A stretch of DNA of 64,000 nucleotides from Scleromatobacter sp964418745 (GTDB lineage Bacteria > Pseudomonadota > Gammaproteobacteria > Burkholderiales > Burkholderiaceae_C): positions 62,001-126,000 of the forward strand of contig CAYQMX010000020.1 of NCBI GenBank assembly GCA_964418745.1, read 5' to 3'. The notes under the pieces are model-generated. The model searched no databases, was not told the DNA's origin, and saw only the letters and a program-made list of their open reading frames with translations. A program made the translations under genes and the position numbers. Each line of letters begins with the position of its first letter. Positions within the stretch are counted from its first letter, which is position 1. Shown piece after piece: positions 43,813 to 53,212 of the stretch.

Positions 43813-44073
43813 TCAGGCGTCGGGGTCGATGATCTCGAGGGGTGCGCCCGGCGGCAGGCGCGGCCAGTCGCGCAACGCGTCCTGCGGGACGTGCAGGTCG
43901 CCGCCGCGCGGGTCCGCACCCACGAAGCGCAGCGCCGCGCCGACGCCGCGCGCCGTCGGCCGCCGCATCAGGTGCACCGCATATTCCCCCGGAAACACCG
44001 CGCGCCGCCGGCCATCGGCGGAGAAGCCGACCAACGGCGGCGCCTCCTTGACTCGGACTCTGTAGCACTGCAT
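43813..44073 (-). CDS. Small hypothetical protein next to Hsp20 genes
   Basis: This 86-residue protein starts at the ATG at 44073, preceded by GGGAGA. The sequence begins MQCYRVRVKEAPPLVGF and ends in the acidic EIIDPDA. It looks like a small soluble beta-rich protein; I know no family. It lies 74 bp after the second Hsp20 gene on the same strand, so it may belong to the heat-shock operon. Confidence 0.6.
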   Translation of the reverse strand: MQCYRVRVKEAPPLVGFSADGRRRAVFPGEYAVHLMRRPTARGVGAALRFVGADPRGGDLHVPQDALRDWPRLPPGAPLEIIDPDA

Positions 44074-44147
44074 GGCGGTCTCCCGTACCCGGCCGCGCGC
44101 CCGGTCCGGCGGCGATGCGCCGCGGCGCCGGGCCGCGCGCCGGGCGA

Positions 44148-44546
44148 TCACGGCGTGTTGACCGGGATGCGGCGCGGCTGCGCATGCGCCTGCTTGGGGA
44201 TGCGCAGCGTCAGCACGCCGTCCTTCAGGTTGGCCTCGATGCGCGCAGTGTCGAGTTCGCGGCTGAGCGTGAACGTGCGGCGGAAATGCGGCGAGTCGAT
44301 CTCGGCCCACAAGGGCTGCAGGCCCTCCGGCGCGAGCGGGGCCATCGCGCCGTCGATGACGAGCGCGTCGCCGTCCAGGCGCAGCTCGAGCTGGTCCCTG
44401 GGCACGCCGGGCATGTCGGCCAGCAGCGTGATGCCGCCGGCGTCCTCGAACACGTCGACGGCCGGCACGGTGGTACGCGCCGCGCGCTGCGCGGCGGCGG
44501 GGTTCGCCGGCGAGGCGGCGCGGGCGATGGCGTTGGGGGTGGTCAT
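44148..44546 (-). CDS. Small heat-shock protein, Hsp20 family (second of pair)
   Basis: This 132-residue protein has an alpha-crystallin domain (about 30-125): VDVFEDAGGITLLADMPGV, LELRLDGDALVIDG, FRRTFTLSRELDTARIEANL and the signature LKDGVLTLRIPK. The C-terminal R-R-I-P-V is the usual I-x-V-type anchoring motif (here RIPVN). The ATG at 44546 is preceded by AAGGAGA. It acts as an ATP-independent holdase in the cytoplasm. It is 29 bp downstream of another Hsp20 gene. Confidence 0.93.
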   Translation of the reverse strand: MTTPNAIARAASPANPAAAQRAARTTVPAVDVFEDAGGITLLADMPGVPRDQLELRLDGDALVIDGAMAPLAPEGLQPLWAEIDSPHFRRTFTLSRELDTARIEANLKDGVLTLRIPKQAHAQPRRIPVNTP

Positions 44547-44575
44547 GGCGGTCTCCTTTCCTGGCGAGGGCGGGT

Positions 44576-45028
44576 TCATTGGACGGCGATGCGCTGGGGC
44601 TGGGCGGACTCGCGCAGGCCCACGCTGACACGCAGCACGCCGTCGACGTAGGTGGCGCTCACCTTGGCCGGGTCGACGTCGTCCGGCAACGAGAGCGCCC
44701 GCGCGAACCGGCCCGAGACGCGCTCGCGGGCATAGACCTGTGTGTGCGCGTCGGCGCCGGGCGCGAACGGCTCGCGCTCGCCGGCGATGCGCAGCACGCC
44801 GCGATCGAGCGTGACGTCGATGCGGGCTGCGTCCAGGCCCGGAGCGAAGGCGTAGACCTCGACGCTGCTGGCGGTGCGGCCGACGTTGATCGCCGGCAGG
44901 GTGCCCGCCGCGACCGAGCGGATGCCGCTGGGCAGGCCCTCGGCGGCGAAGGCGCTGGTGATCTCGCGCTGCAGGCGATCGATCTGGTCGAACAGCGCGT
45001 GGGGGGTGCTCAACATTGCTTGGACCAT
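44576..45028 (-). CDS. Small heat-shock protein, Hsp20 family (first of pair)
   Basis: This 150-residue protein starts at the ATG at 45028 with GGAGG five bases before it. An N-terminal helical part (LFDQIDRLQREITSAF) is followed by the alpha-crystallin domain (about 45-140): INVGRTASSVEVYAFAPGL, ARALSLPDDVDPAKVSATYV and VDGVLRVSV. The C-terminus ends QRIAVQ, an I-x-V anchor. The two Hsp20 proteins differ enough to form a hetero-pair, as with IbpA/IbpB. A candidate heat-shock promoter lies about 60 bases upstream. Confidence 0.93.
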   Translation of the reverse strand: MVQAMLSTPHALFDQIDRLQREITSAFAAEGLPSGIRSVAAGTLPAINVGRTASSVEVYAFAPGLDAARIDVTLDRGVLRIAGEREPFAPGADAHTQVYARERVSGRFARALSLPDDVDPAKVSATYVDGVLRVSVGLRESAQPQRIAVQ

Positions 45029-45088
45029 GGATTCCTCCGTTGCAGTTGATGGCCAGGCGCCGGCGCGACATGCACCGGTTCGTCGCTG

Positions 45089-45116
45089 AGATAGGTCGGG
45101 TGCCGGCGGCTTCAAG
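45089..45116 (-). promoter_or_regulatory. Candidate RpoH (sigma-32) promoter for Hsp20 operon
   Basis: On the minus strand CTTGAA (45116-45111) matches the sigma-32 -35 consensus exactly. About 10-13 bases later the C-rich block CCCGACCTATC (from 45100) stands in for CCCCATNT, with several mismatches. The position, about 60 bases before the first Hsp20 start, and the gene product support it. Confidence 0.45.
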
Positions 45117-45311
45117 AGCCATCGTTCGATGATTTTCCTAGGGTTTTCACCAGGTCTCCTTGAGCAGCGTCGCCGCCTTGCCCGGATCGCCGGACACGCC
45201 GCAAATCCGACGCCGGCGCTCGGCGATTCGCCGTCTCCAACAGAATGACTCCTCGGCAATGCAACGCACGCCCGGTGTGCGCGCCGCCTCTCCCACCGCC
45301 CCGACGCATCG

Positions 45312-46220
45312 ATGAACCCCACGCCCGTCCCGGTTTCACTCGTCCTCGGCAGCGGCGGCGCCCGCGGACTGGCGCACATCGGCGTCATCCAGTGGCTGGT
45401 GGACAACGGCTACGACGTCCGCTCGATCTCGGGCTCGTCCATGGGCGCGCTGGTCGGCGGGATCTATGCCGCCGGCAAGCTCGAGGTGTATGCCGAATGG
45501 GTGCTCGCGCTGGAACGCATGCATGTCTTGCGGCTGCTCGACCCCGCCATCGGGCGGCCGGGCATCTTCAAGGGCGAGCGCATCATCAGCGTGCTGCGGG
45601 CGCTCGTCGGCGACCGCGCCATCGAGGACCTGCCCATCGCGTTCACCGCCATCGCCACCGATCTCGAGTCGGGCGCCGAGGTGTGGCTGCGCAACGGCAA
45701 CCTGTTCGACGCCATCCGCGCGTCCATTGCCACGCCGCTCGTGTTCACGCCGTTCCCGTGCGACGGCCGGCTGCTGCTCGACGGCGCCATCGTCAACCCG
45801 CTGCCGATCGGCCCGACCGTGGGCGACGCGACGCAGCTCACCGTCGCCGTCGACCTCAGCGGGCCCGCGCAGGCGCAGCCCCTGCCCGCGCCCAGCCAGA
45901 GCCTGATCGACGACAGCGGCTACCGCAGCCGCATCCTGAAGTTCATCGAATCCGTGCGGCCGGCCCGCGCCGCCAAGGAGCCCGCGCACGGCATGGTCAG
46001 CGTGGCGATGGCGTCGATGCAGAGCATGCAGGACACGATCACCCGGTTGCGCATGGCCGAATATTCTGCGGACGTCGTCGTCCAGGTGCCGCGCAACGCC
46101 TGCGGCTTCTTCGATTTCTGGAAGGCCGAGGAACTCATCGCGCTGGGCCGCGAATGCGCCGCGAGCGCGTTCGCCCGTCTCGAGCGCCACCGCGACGACG
46201 AACGGCGCGAGCCCGCGTGA
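45312..46220 (+). CDS. Patatin-like phospholipase, RssA-type
   Basis: This 302-residue protein has the patatin motifs: oxyanion loop SLVLGSGGARGLAHIGV at the N-terminus, nucleophile GSSMGALVGG (GxSxG) near residue 43, and the catalytic Asp in LLLDGAIVNPLPIGP near 158. There is no signal peptide, so it should be cytoplasmic or membrane-peripheral, acting as a lipid acyl hydrolase. The region after 180 is longer than in E. coli RssA. It is divergent from the Hsp20 operon and converges on hutH. Confidence 0.9.
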   Translation: MNPTPVPVSLVLGSGGARGLAHIGVIQWLVDNGYDVRSISGSSMGALVGGIYAAGKLEVYAEWVLALERMHVLRLLDPAIGRPGIFKGERIISVLRALVGDRAIEDLPIAFTAIATDLESGAEVWLRNGNLFDAIRASIATPLVFTPFPCDGRLLLDGAIVNPLPIGPTVGDATQLTVAVDLSGPAQAQPLPAPSQSLIDDSGYRSRILKFIESVRPARAAKEPAHGMVSVAMASMQSMQDTITRLRMAEYSADVVVQVPRNACGFFDFWKAEELIALGRECAASAFARLERHRDDERREPA

Positions 46221-46244
46221 GCACGGCGCCGCCTCGGGCGCGCC

Positions 46245-47806
46245 TCAGGCCGGCGTCCACAACGTCGGCAGCCCCTCGATGTTGCGGAACACCGAGGACA
46301 GCGCCCCCTGCGTGACCAGCGCCGTCGCGCGCTCGATGTCGGGTGCCAGGTAGCGGTCGGTGGGCATCGCGGCGCACTGCGCGCGCAGCAGCGCGTGCGC
46401 CTGCTCCAGCGCCTGCGAGCTGCGCAGCGGCCGCAGGAACTCCACGCCCTGGGCGCACGCCAGCCACTCGATGCCCAGGATCACGGCCACGTTGGCGATC
46501 ATCGGCTGCAGGCGGCGCGCGGCGAAGGTGGCCATCGACACGTGGTCCTCCTGATTGGCGGAGGTGGGCAGCGAGTCGACGCTGGCCGGATGCGCGAGCG
46601 ACTTGTTCTCGCTGGCCAGCGACGCCGCGGTGACGTGGGCGATCATGAAGCCCGAGTTCAGGCCCGCGTCGGCGGACAGGAAGGGCGGCAACTGCGACAC
46701 GCCGGCGTCGATCAGCATGGCGATGCGGCGCTCCGCGATCGCGCCCACCTCGGCGATGGCCACCGCCATCGCGTCGGCGGCCAGCGCGACCGGCTCGGCG
46801 TGGAAGTTGCCGCCGGACACCAGGACACCGTCTTCCGCGAACACGAGCGGGTTGTCGGTGACGGCATTGGCCTCGCGCACCAGCACCAGCGCGGCGTGGC
46901 GCAGCTGGTCCAGGCAGGCGCCGACGACCTGCGGCTGGCAGCGCAGGCAGTACGGATCCTGCACGCGGTCGTCGCCTTCCATGTGCGACTCGCGGATCTG
47001 GCTGCCGGCCAGCAGCGCGCGGTAGTAGCGCGCGACGTCGATCTGGCCGGGCTGGCCGCGCAGCGCGTGGATGCGCGGATCGAACGGGCCGTCGCTGCCG
47101 CGCGCGGCGTCCACCGTCAGCGCGCCGATGACCAGCGCCGATTCGAGCACCGGCTCGAAGCTGATGAGGGCGTGCAGCGCGAGCGCGGTCGAGGTCTGCG
47201 TGCCGTTGATCAGCGCCAGGCCTTCCTTGGCCTGCAGCGTCAGCGGCGCGATGCCGGCCCGCTCGAGCGCGGCGAGCGCGGGCACGCGCGCACCGTCGAC
47301 CAGCATCTCACCCTCGCCCATCAGCGCCAGCGTCATGTGCGACAGCGGCGCGAGGTCGCCCGACGCGCCCACCGAGCCCTGCGAGGGCACGTACGGCACC
47401 AGGCCGGCGTTGTGCACGGCGATGATCGTGTCGACCACCTCCTGGCGCACGCCCGAGAAGCCGCGGGCCAGGCTGGCCGCCTTCAGCGCCAGCATCAGCC
47501 GCACGACGGCCGGCTGCAACGGCGCGCCCACGCCCACCGAATGCGAGCGGATCAGGTTGCGCTGCAGGGCCTCGAGCTCGCCGGCGCTGATGCGCTTGTT
47601 GGCCAGCTTGCCGAAGCCGGTGTTGACGCCGTAGACCGGGGCGTCGCCTGCCGCCGCGGCCTGGACGACGGCGGCGCTGGCGGCGATCGGGCCGGGCGCG
47701 GCCGGGTCCAGCGTCAGCGCGAGGCCGCCGGCATGCAGCGCCTGCAGGTCGGCCAGCGTCAGCAGGCCGGGTTTCAGTTGGAGAGTGGTCATGGGGTGGG
47801 CAGTCA

Positions 47807-47807
<1 letters not shown>
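46245..47807 (-). CDS. hutH: Histidine ammonia-lyase
   Basis: This 520-residue enzyme has the MIO-forming Ala-Ser-Gly in GSVGASGDLAPLSHM and the substrate-site segment VYGVNTGFGKLANKRI. It deaminates histidine to urocanate, the first step of the hut pathway. The ATG at 47807 shares its A with the last base of the hutU stop (TGATG). The ATG at 47792, five codons later, gives the more usual N-terminus (TTLQLKPGLLTL) and is equally possible. It is the second gene of the hutU-hutH unit. Confidence 0.96.
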
Positions 47808-49513
<1,706 letters not shown>

Positions 49514-49658
49514 GGAGGCTCTCCGGCAAGGGTCGAAAGCACGTGGCGGCTTTCGCAGGGCATACCGCAAACTGGGTATTCGCGAGGCGCCCGGGGTTGG
49601 AATGGCGTGCCGCGGCGGTGGCGGCGCCCCGAGGGACGGCATCCTCGGCTCGGGTCGT

Positions 49659-49694
49659 ACTCTACTTGTCTAGACAACCTTGTGCAAGTAGGAT
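49659..49694. promoter_or_regulatory. Face-to-face hut promoters sharing one HutC-type operator
   Basis: The palindrome TTGTCTAGACAA (49666-49677) is perfect and fits the GntR/HutC-type core GTnTAnAC. On the minus strand, TTGCAC (49687-49682) and TAGAGT (49664-49659) are 17 bp apart and flank it, giving a hutU promoter with the operator in its spacer. On the plus strand, TTGTCT (49666-49671) and TAGGAT (49689-49694), also 17 bp apart, give a hutC promoter whose -35 lies in the operator. The predicted plus-strand start falls at about 49701, the A of the hutC ATG. HutC could therefore repress both arms. Hexamer matches are moderate; the palindrome is strong. Confidence 0.65.
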
Positions 49695-49700
49695 CACCCC

Positions 49701-50528
49701 ATGCCTTCCTCGACTCGATCGCGCCTTCGCACGCTGCCCGCCCACCCCGCCGCACGTGCGCCGCGGGCATCGCAGCAGATGCTCGCCGCCGGCGCGCCCG
49801 CCAACGGCGCCGTCCTGCCGCGCACCACGCCGCAGCCGCCCTACGCGCGCGTCAAGCAATACCTGAAGGACGCGCTGGAAGCCGGCCGCTGGGCGCCCGG
49901 CGCGCAGATGCCGTCCGAGGCCGACCTGGTGGGGCAGTTCGGCGTCAGCCGCATGACGGTGCACCGCGCGCTGCGCGAGTTGCAGGACGCCGGGCTGATC
50001 ACCCGGCTGCAGGGCGTGGGCACGTTCGCGGCGCAGCTCAATCGGGTGTCGTCCACGCTGACGATCAACGACATCCAGGAGGAGATCCACCAACGCGGCC
50101 ACCGCCACGACGCCACGGTGCACCTCAAGCGCGCCGAGGCCGCGCCGGCGGCGCTCGCGCAGCGCCTGGGCCTCGCCCCCGGCGACACGGTGTTCCACAC
50201 GCTCATCGTGCACCGCGAGCACGGCGTGGCGCTGCAGTGCGAGGATCGCTACGTCAACCCGGCCTGCGCGCCCGACTACCTCGACGTCGACTTCACGCAG
50301 ATGACGCCCACGCACTACCTGCTGGACGTCGCGCCGCTGTGGGAAGCCCACGTGTCCATCGAGGCCGCGCTGCCCACCGCGCAGGAGGCCCGGCTGCTGG
50401 GCATCGCGCGCACCGACCCGTGCCTGATCGTGGTGCGCGGCACCGTCAGCCGCGGCGTGCCGGTGACGCTGGCGCGCCTGGTGCATCCCGGCTCCCGCTA
50501 CACGCTCGAGAGCCAGTTCCGGCCGTGA
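49701..50528 (+). CDS. hutC: Histidine utilization repressor, GntR/HutC family
   Basis: This 275-residue protein has a GntR winged helix (about residues 47-115: YARVKQYLKDALEAGRW, MPSEADLVGQFGVSRMTVHRAL, LITRLQGVGTF) and a UTRA effector domain with EDRYVNPACAPDYLDVDFTQ. Urocanate is the known inducer of HutC. It has a 45-residue Arg/Ala-rich N-terminal extension; an in-frame ATG at 49779 (residue 27) is an alternative start. Its stop overlaps the hutD start (GTGA). The gene heads the plus-strand arm and is probably autoregulated by the palindrome just upstream. Confidence 0.94.
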   Translation: MPSSTRSRLRTLPAHPAARAPRASQQMLAAGAPANGAVLPRTTPQPPYARVKQYLKDALEAGRWAPGAQMPSEADLVGQFGVSRMTVHRALRELQDAGLITRLQGVGTFAAQLNRVSSTLTINDIQEEIHQRGHRHDATVHLKRAEAAPAALAQRLGLAPGDTVFHTLIVHREHGVALQCEDRYVNPACAPDYLDVDFTQMTPTHYLLDVAPLWEAHVSIEAALPTAQEARLLGIARTDPCLIVVRGTVSRGVPVTLARLVHPGSRYTLESQFRP

Positions 50529-51133
50529 TCCTCGTGAATGCCTCCGCCGTCGCGCCGCAGCCGTGGAGAAACGGCGGCGGCGTCACCCGGGAACTGCTGC
50601 GCCTGCCGGCGGGCGGCGACGCCGACTGGACGCTGCGCATCAGCGTGGCCGACATCGACGCCGACGGTCCGTTCTCGCCGTTTGCCGGCGTGACGCGCTG
50701 GTTCACGGTGCTCGCCGGCGCGGGCGTGCGCCTGCGCTGGCCCGCGCACGCGCGCGACCTGCGCGTGGGCGACCCGCCGCTGTGCTTCGACGGCGCCGAG
50801 GCGCCTGGCTGCGCCTTGCTGGGCGGCCCCACGCGCGACCTCAACGTGATGGTGCGCCACGACCGCGCCGACTCCCTGGTCACGCCCGCCACCTTCCTCG
50901 ACGAGGCGGAGCCCGGCTCCAGCCCCGGCTTCGGCTTCTTCGCGCTGCAGGCGCTCGCCCTGCACGGCGTCGGCGCCGCGCCGGTGGCGATGGCCCCGCT
51001 GTCCCTCGCCTGGTGCACCTCGCCGTTCGACGCGGCCCGCGCCTGGTCGGTGGCCCCGCCGTCCGCCGCGCCCGCAGTGCCCGCCGCCACGCCGCCCGGC
51101 TGGTGGATCCGCCTGCTGCCGCCCCGGCGATGA
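50525..51133 (+). CDS. hutD: HutD family protein
   Basis: This protein of 202 residues starts at the GTG at 50525, overlapping the hutC stop by 4 bp. It is a cupin-like HutD: APQPWRNGGGVTRELLRLP at the N-terminus, WTLRISVADIDADGPFSPF and GGPTRDLNVMVRHDRA are family marks. In Pseudomonas HutD is thought to limit hut expression, possibly by binding formylglutamate; its biochemical activity is not settled. The C-terminal stretch is Ala/Pro-rich. Its stop overlaps the hutI start (ATGA). Confidence 0.93.
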   Translation: MILVNASAVAPQPWRNGGGVTRELLRLPAGGDADWTLRISVADIDADGPFSPFAGVTRWFTVLAGAGVRLRWPAHARDLRVGDPPLCFDGAEAPGCALLGGPTRDLNVMVRHDRADSLVTPATFLDEAEPGSSPGFGFFALQALALHGVGAAPVAMAPLSLAWCTSPFDAARAWSVAPPSAAPAVPAATPPGWWIRLLPPRR

Positions 51134-52395
51134 CCGACTTCCTCGAATCCTTCACTCCGGGCCTGCCGGCCGCCGCCCTGGCCGCCACGCCGGCGCCGGT
51201 GCGCCGCGTGTGGCGCCACGCGCGCCTGGCCACGCTGGCCGACGCCACCGGCTGGGGGCTGGTCGAGCGCGGCGCCGTCGTCACCGAGGACGCCCGCATC
51301 GCGTGGGTCGGCGCCGAGGCCGACCTGCCCGCGCTGGGTCGCGGCGCCGTGGAGGAGCACGACCTGGACGGCGTGCTGCTGACGCCCGGCCTGGTCGACG
51401 CCCACACCCACCTGGTCTACGGCGGCCACCGCGCGCACGAGTTCGAGCTGCGGCTGCAGGGCGCCAGCTACGAGGACATCGCCCGCGCCGGCGGCGGCAT
51501 CCGCTCCACGGTCGCGGCCACGCGCGCCGCCGGCGAGGACGCGCTGTTCGCCCTCGCGGCGCGCCGGCTGGCCACGCTGCGCGCCGGCGGCGTCACCACC
51601 GTGGAGATCAAGTCCGGCTACGGCTTGTCGTTCGAGGACGAGGCCCGGTGCCTGCGCGTCGCGCGCCGGCTGGCCGGCGGCGGCGACGGCGTGCGCACCA
51701 CCAGCCTGGCGGCGCACGCGCTGCCGCCCGAGTTCGAAGGCCGCGCCGACGACTACATCGACGCCGTGTGCGCCTGGTTGCCGAAGTGGCACGCCGAGGG
51801 CCTGGTGGACGCGGTCGACGCGTTCTGCGAGCGCATCGCGTTCAGCCCGGCCCAGGTCGAGCGCGTGTTCGCCGCCGCGGCGGCGCTGGGCCTGCCGGTC
51901 AAGCTGCACGCCGAGCAGCTGAGCGACTCCGGCGGCTGCGAACTGGCGGCGCGCTTCCGGGCGCTGTCGTGCGACCACCTCGAGCACCTGGGCGAGGCCG
52001 GCGTCGCGGCGCTGCGCGCGGCCGGCACGGTGGCGGTACTGCTGCCCGGCGCGTACCATTTCCTGCGCGAGACCCGGCTACCGCCGGTCGCCGCGCTGCG
52101 CGAGGCCGGGGTGGCGATGGCCGTGGCCACCGACCACAACCCGGGCACCTCGCCCACGCTGTCGCTGCCGCTGATGATCCACCTGGCCTGCGTCGACTTC
52201 CGCCTCACGCCGGAGGAAGCCGTGCGCGGCGCCACCGTCAATGCCGCGCGCGCCCTGGGCCTGGCCGACCGCGGCAGCCTGGCCGTCGGCCGGCGCGCCG
52301 ACTTCGCGCTGTGGGAGCTGGAGCACCCGCGCGAGCTGGCCTACTGGTTCGGCCACCCGAGCTGCCGCCGCACGGTCGTCGGGGCCGCCGACTGA
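51130..52395 (+). CDS. hutI: Imidazolonepropionase
   Basis: This 421-residue amidohydrolase has the metal motif PGLVDAHTHLVYGGHRAHEF, substrate-binding VEIKSGYGLSFEDE, metal-binding KLHAEQLSDSGG, and the late Asp in ATDHNPGTSPTLSLPL. It opens the ring of 4-imidazolone-5-propanoate to give N-formimino-L-glutamate. The length matches the family (about 405-420). The start overlaps the hutD stop by 4 bp, so it is probably translationally coupled. Confidence 0.96.
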   Translation: MTDFLESFTPGLPAAALAATPAPVRRVWRHARLATLADATGWGLVERGAVVTEDARIAWVGAEADLPALGRGAVEEHDLDGVLLTPGLVDAHTHLVYGGHRAHEFELRLQGASYEDIARAGGGIRSTVAATRAAGEDALFALAARRLATLRAGGVTTVEIKSGYGLSFEDEARCLRVARRLAGGGDGVRTTSLAAHALPPEFEGRADDYIDAVCAWLPKWHAEGLVDAVDAFCERIAFSPAQVERVFAAAAALGLPVKLHAEQLSDSGGCELAARFRALSCDHLEHLGEAGVAALRAAGTVAVLLPGAYHFLRETRLPPVAALREAGVAMAVATDHNPGTSPTLSLPLMIHLACVDFRLTPEEAVRGATVNAARALGLADRGSLAVGRRADFALWELEHPRELAYWFGHPSCRRTVVGAAD

Positions 52396-52408
52396 AGGAC
52401 CCTGTTCC

Positions 52409-53212
52409 ATGATCGCCGACCACCCCTCGTTCCACCTCCGCCCCGGCACCACGCCCCTGCTGGTGAGCCTGCCCCACTGCGGCGAGCTGATCCCTGCCGA
52501 GCTCCAGGCGCGCTACCGGCCGCGCGCGCTGCAGGTGGAGGACACCGACTGGCACCTGCACAAGCTCTACGCCTTCGCCGCCGAGATGGGTGCCAGCGTG
52601 CTGCAGCCGCGCGCGTCGCGCTTCGTCATCGACCTGAACCGGCCGTCCGACAACGCGCCGATGTACCCCGGCGCCAACAACACCGAGCTGTGCCCGACCC
52701 GCTTCTTCACCGGCGAGCCGATCCACGTCGACGGCGGCGCACCGACGCCGGCCGAGGTTGCGCAACGCATCGCCCAATGGTGGCAGCCCTACCACGGCGC
52801 GATCGCCGCCGAGCTCGCGCGGCTGAAGGCCGAGCACGGCCACGCGGTGATCTTCGACGGCCACAGCATCAAGAGCGAACTGCCCTGGCTGTTCGAGGGC
52901 CGCCTGCCGGCGCTGAACCTGGGCACGGTCGACGGCAGCAGCTGCGCGCCGACGCTGCGCACGGCGCTGGCGGGCGTGCTCGCGGCGCAGGAACGCTATC
53001 CGCACGTGGTGGACGGCCGTTTCAAGGGCGGCTACATCACGCGCCACTACGGTCGGCCCGCCGACAACGTGCACGCGGTGCAGCTCGAGATGACCTGGGA
53101 CTGCTACATGGACGAGGTGCCGCCGTACCTCTGGCGCCCCGAACGGGCCGCGCCGGTGCAGCCGCTGCTGCGCGAGCTGCTGCGCACGCTGCGCGACTGG
53201 CGGCCGCAATGA
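52409..53212 (+). CDS. hutG: N-formylglutamate deformylase
   Basis: This 267-residue protein is of the N-formylglutamate amidohydrolase family (PF05013): LLVSLPHCGELIPAEL, VEDTDWHLHKLY, VIDLNRPSDN and VIFDGHSIKSELPWLFEG carry conserved metal and substrate residues. It hydrolyses N-formylglutamate to glutamate and formate, the last step of the five-step hut route. It is 13 bp after hutI, and its stop overlaps the hutF start as ATGA. Confidence 0.95.
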   Translation: MIADHPSFHLRPGTTPLLVSLPHCGELIPAELQARYRPRALQVEDTDWHLHKLYAFAAEMGASVLQPRASRFVIDLNRPSDNAPMYPGANNTELCPTRFFTGEPIHVDGGAPTPAEVAQRIAQWWQPYHGAIAAELARLKAEHGHAVIFDGHSIKSELPWLFEGRLPALNLGTVDGSSCAPTLRTALAGVLAAQERYPHVVDGRFKGGYITRHYGRPADNVHAVQLEMTWDCYMDEVPPYLWRPERAAPVQPLLRELLRTLRDWRPQ

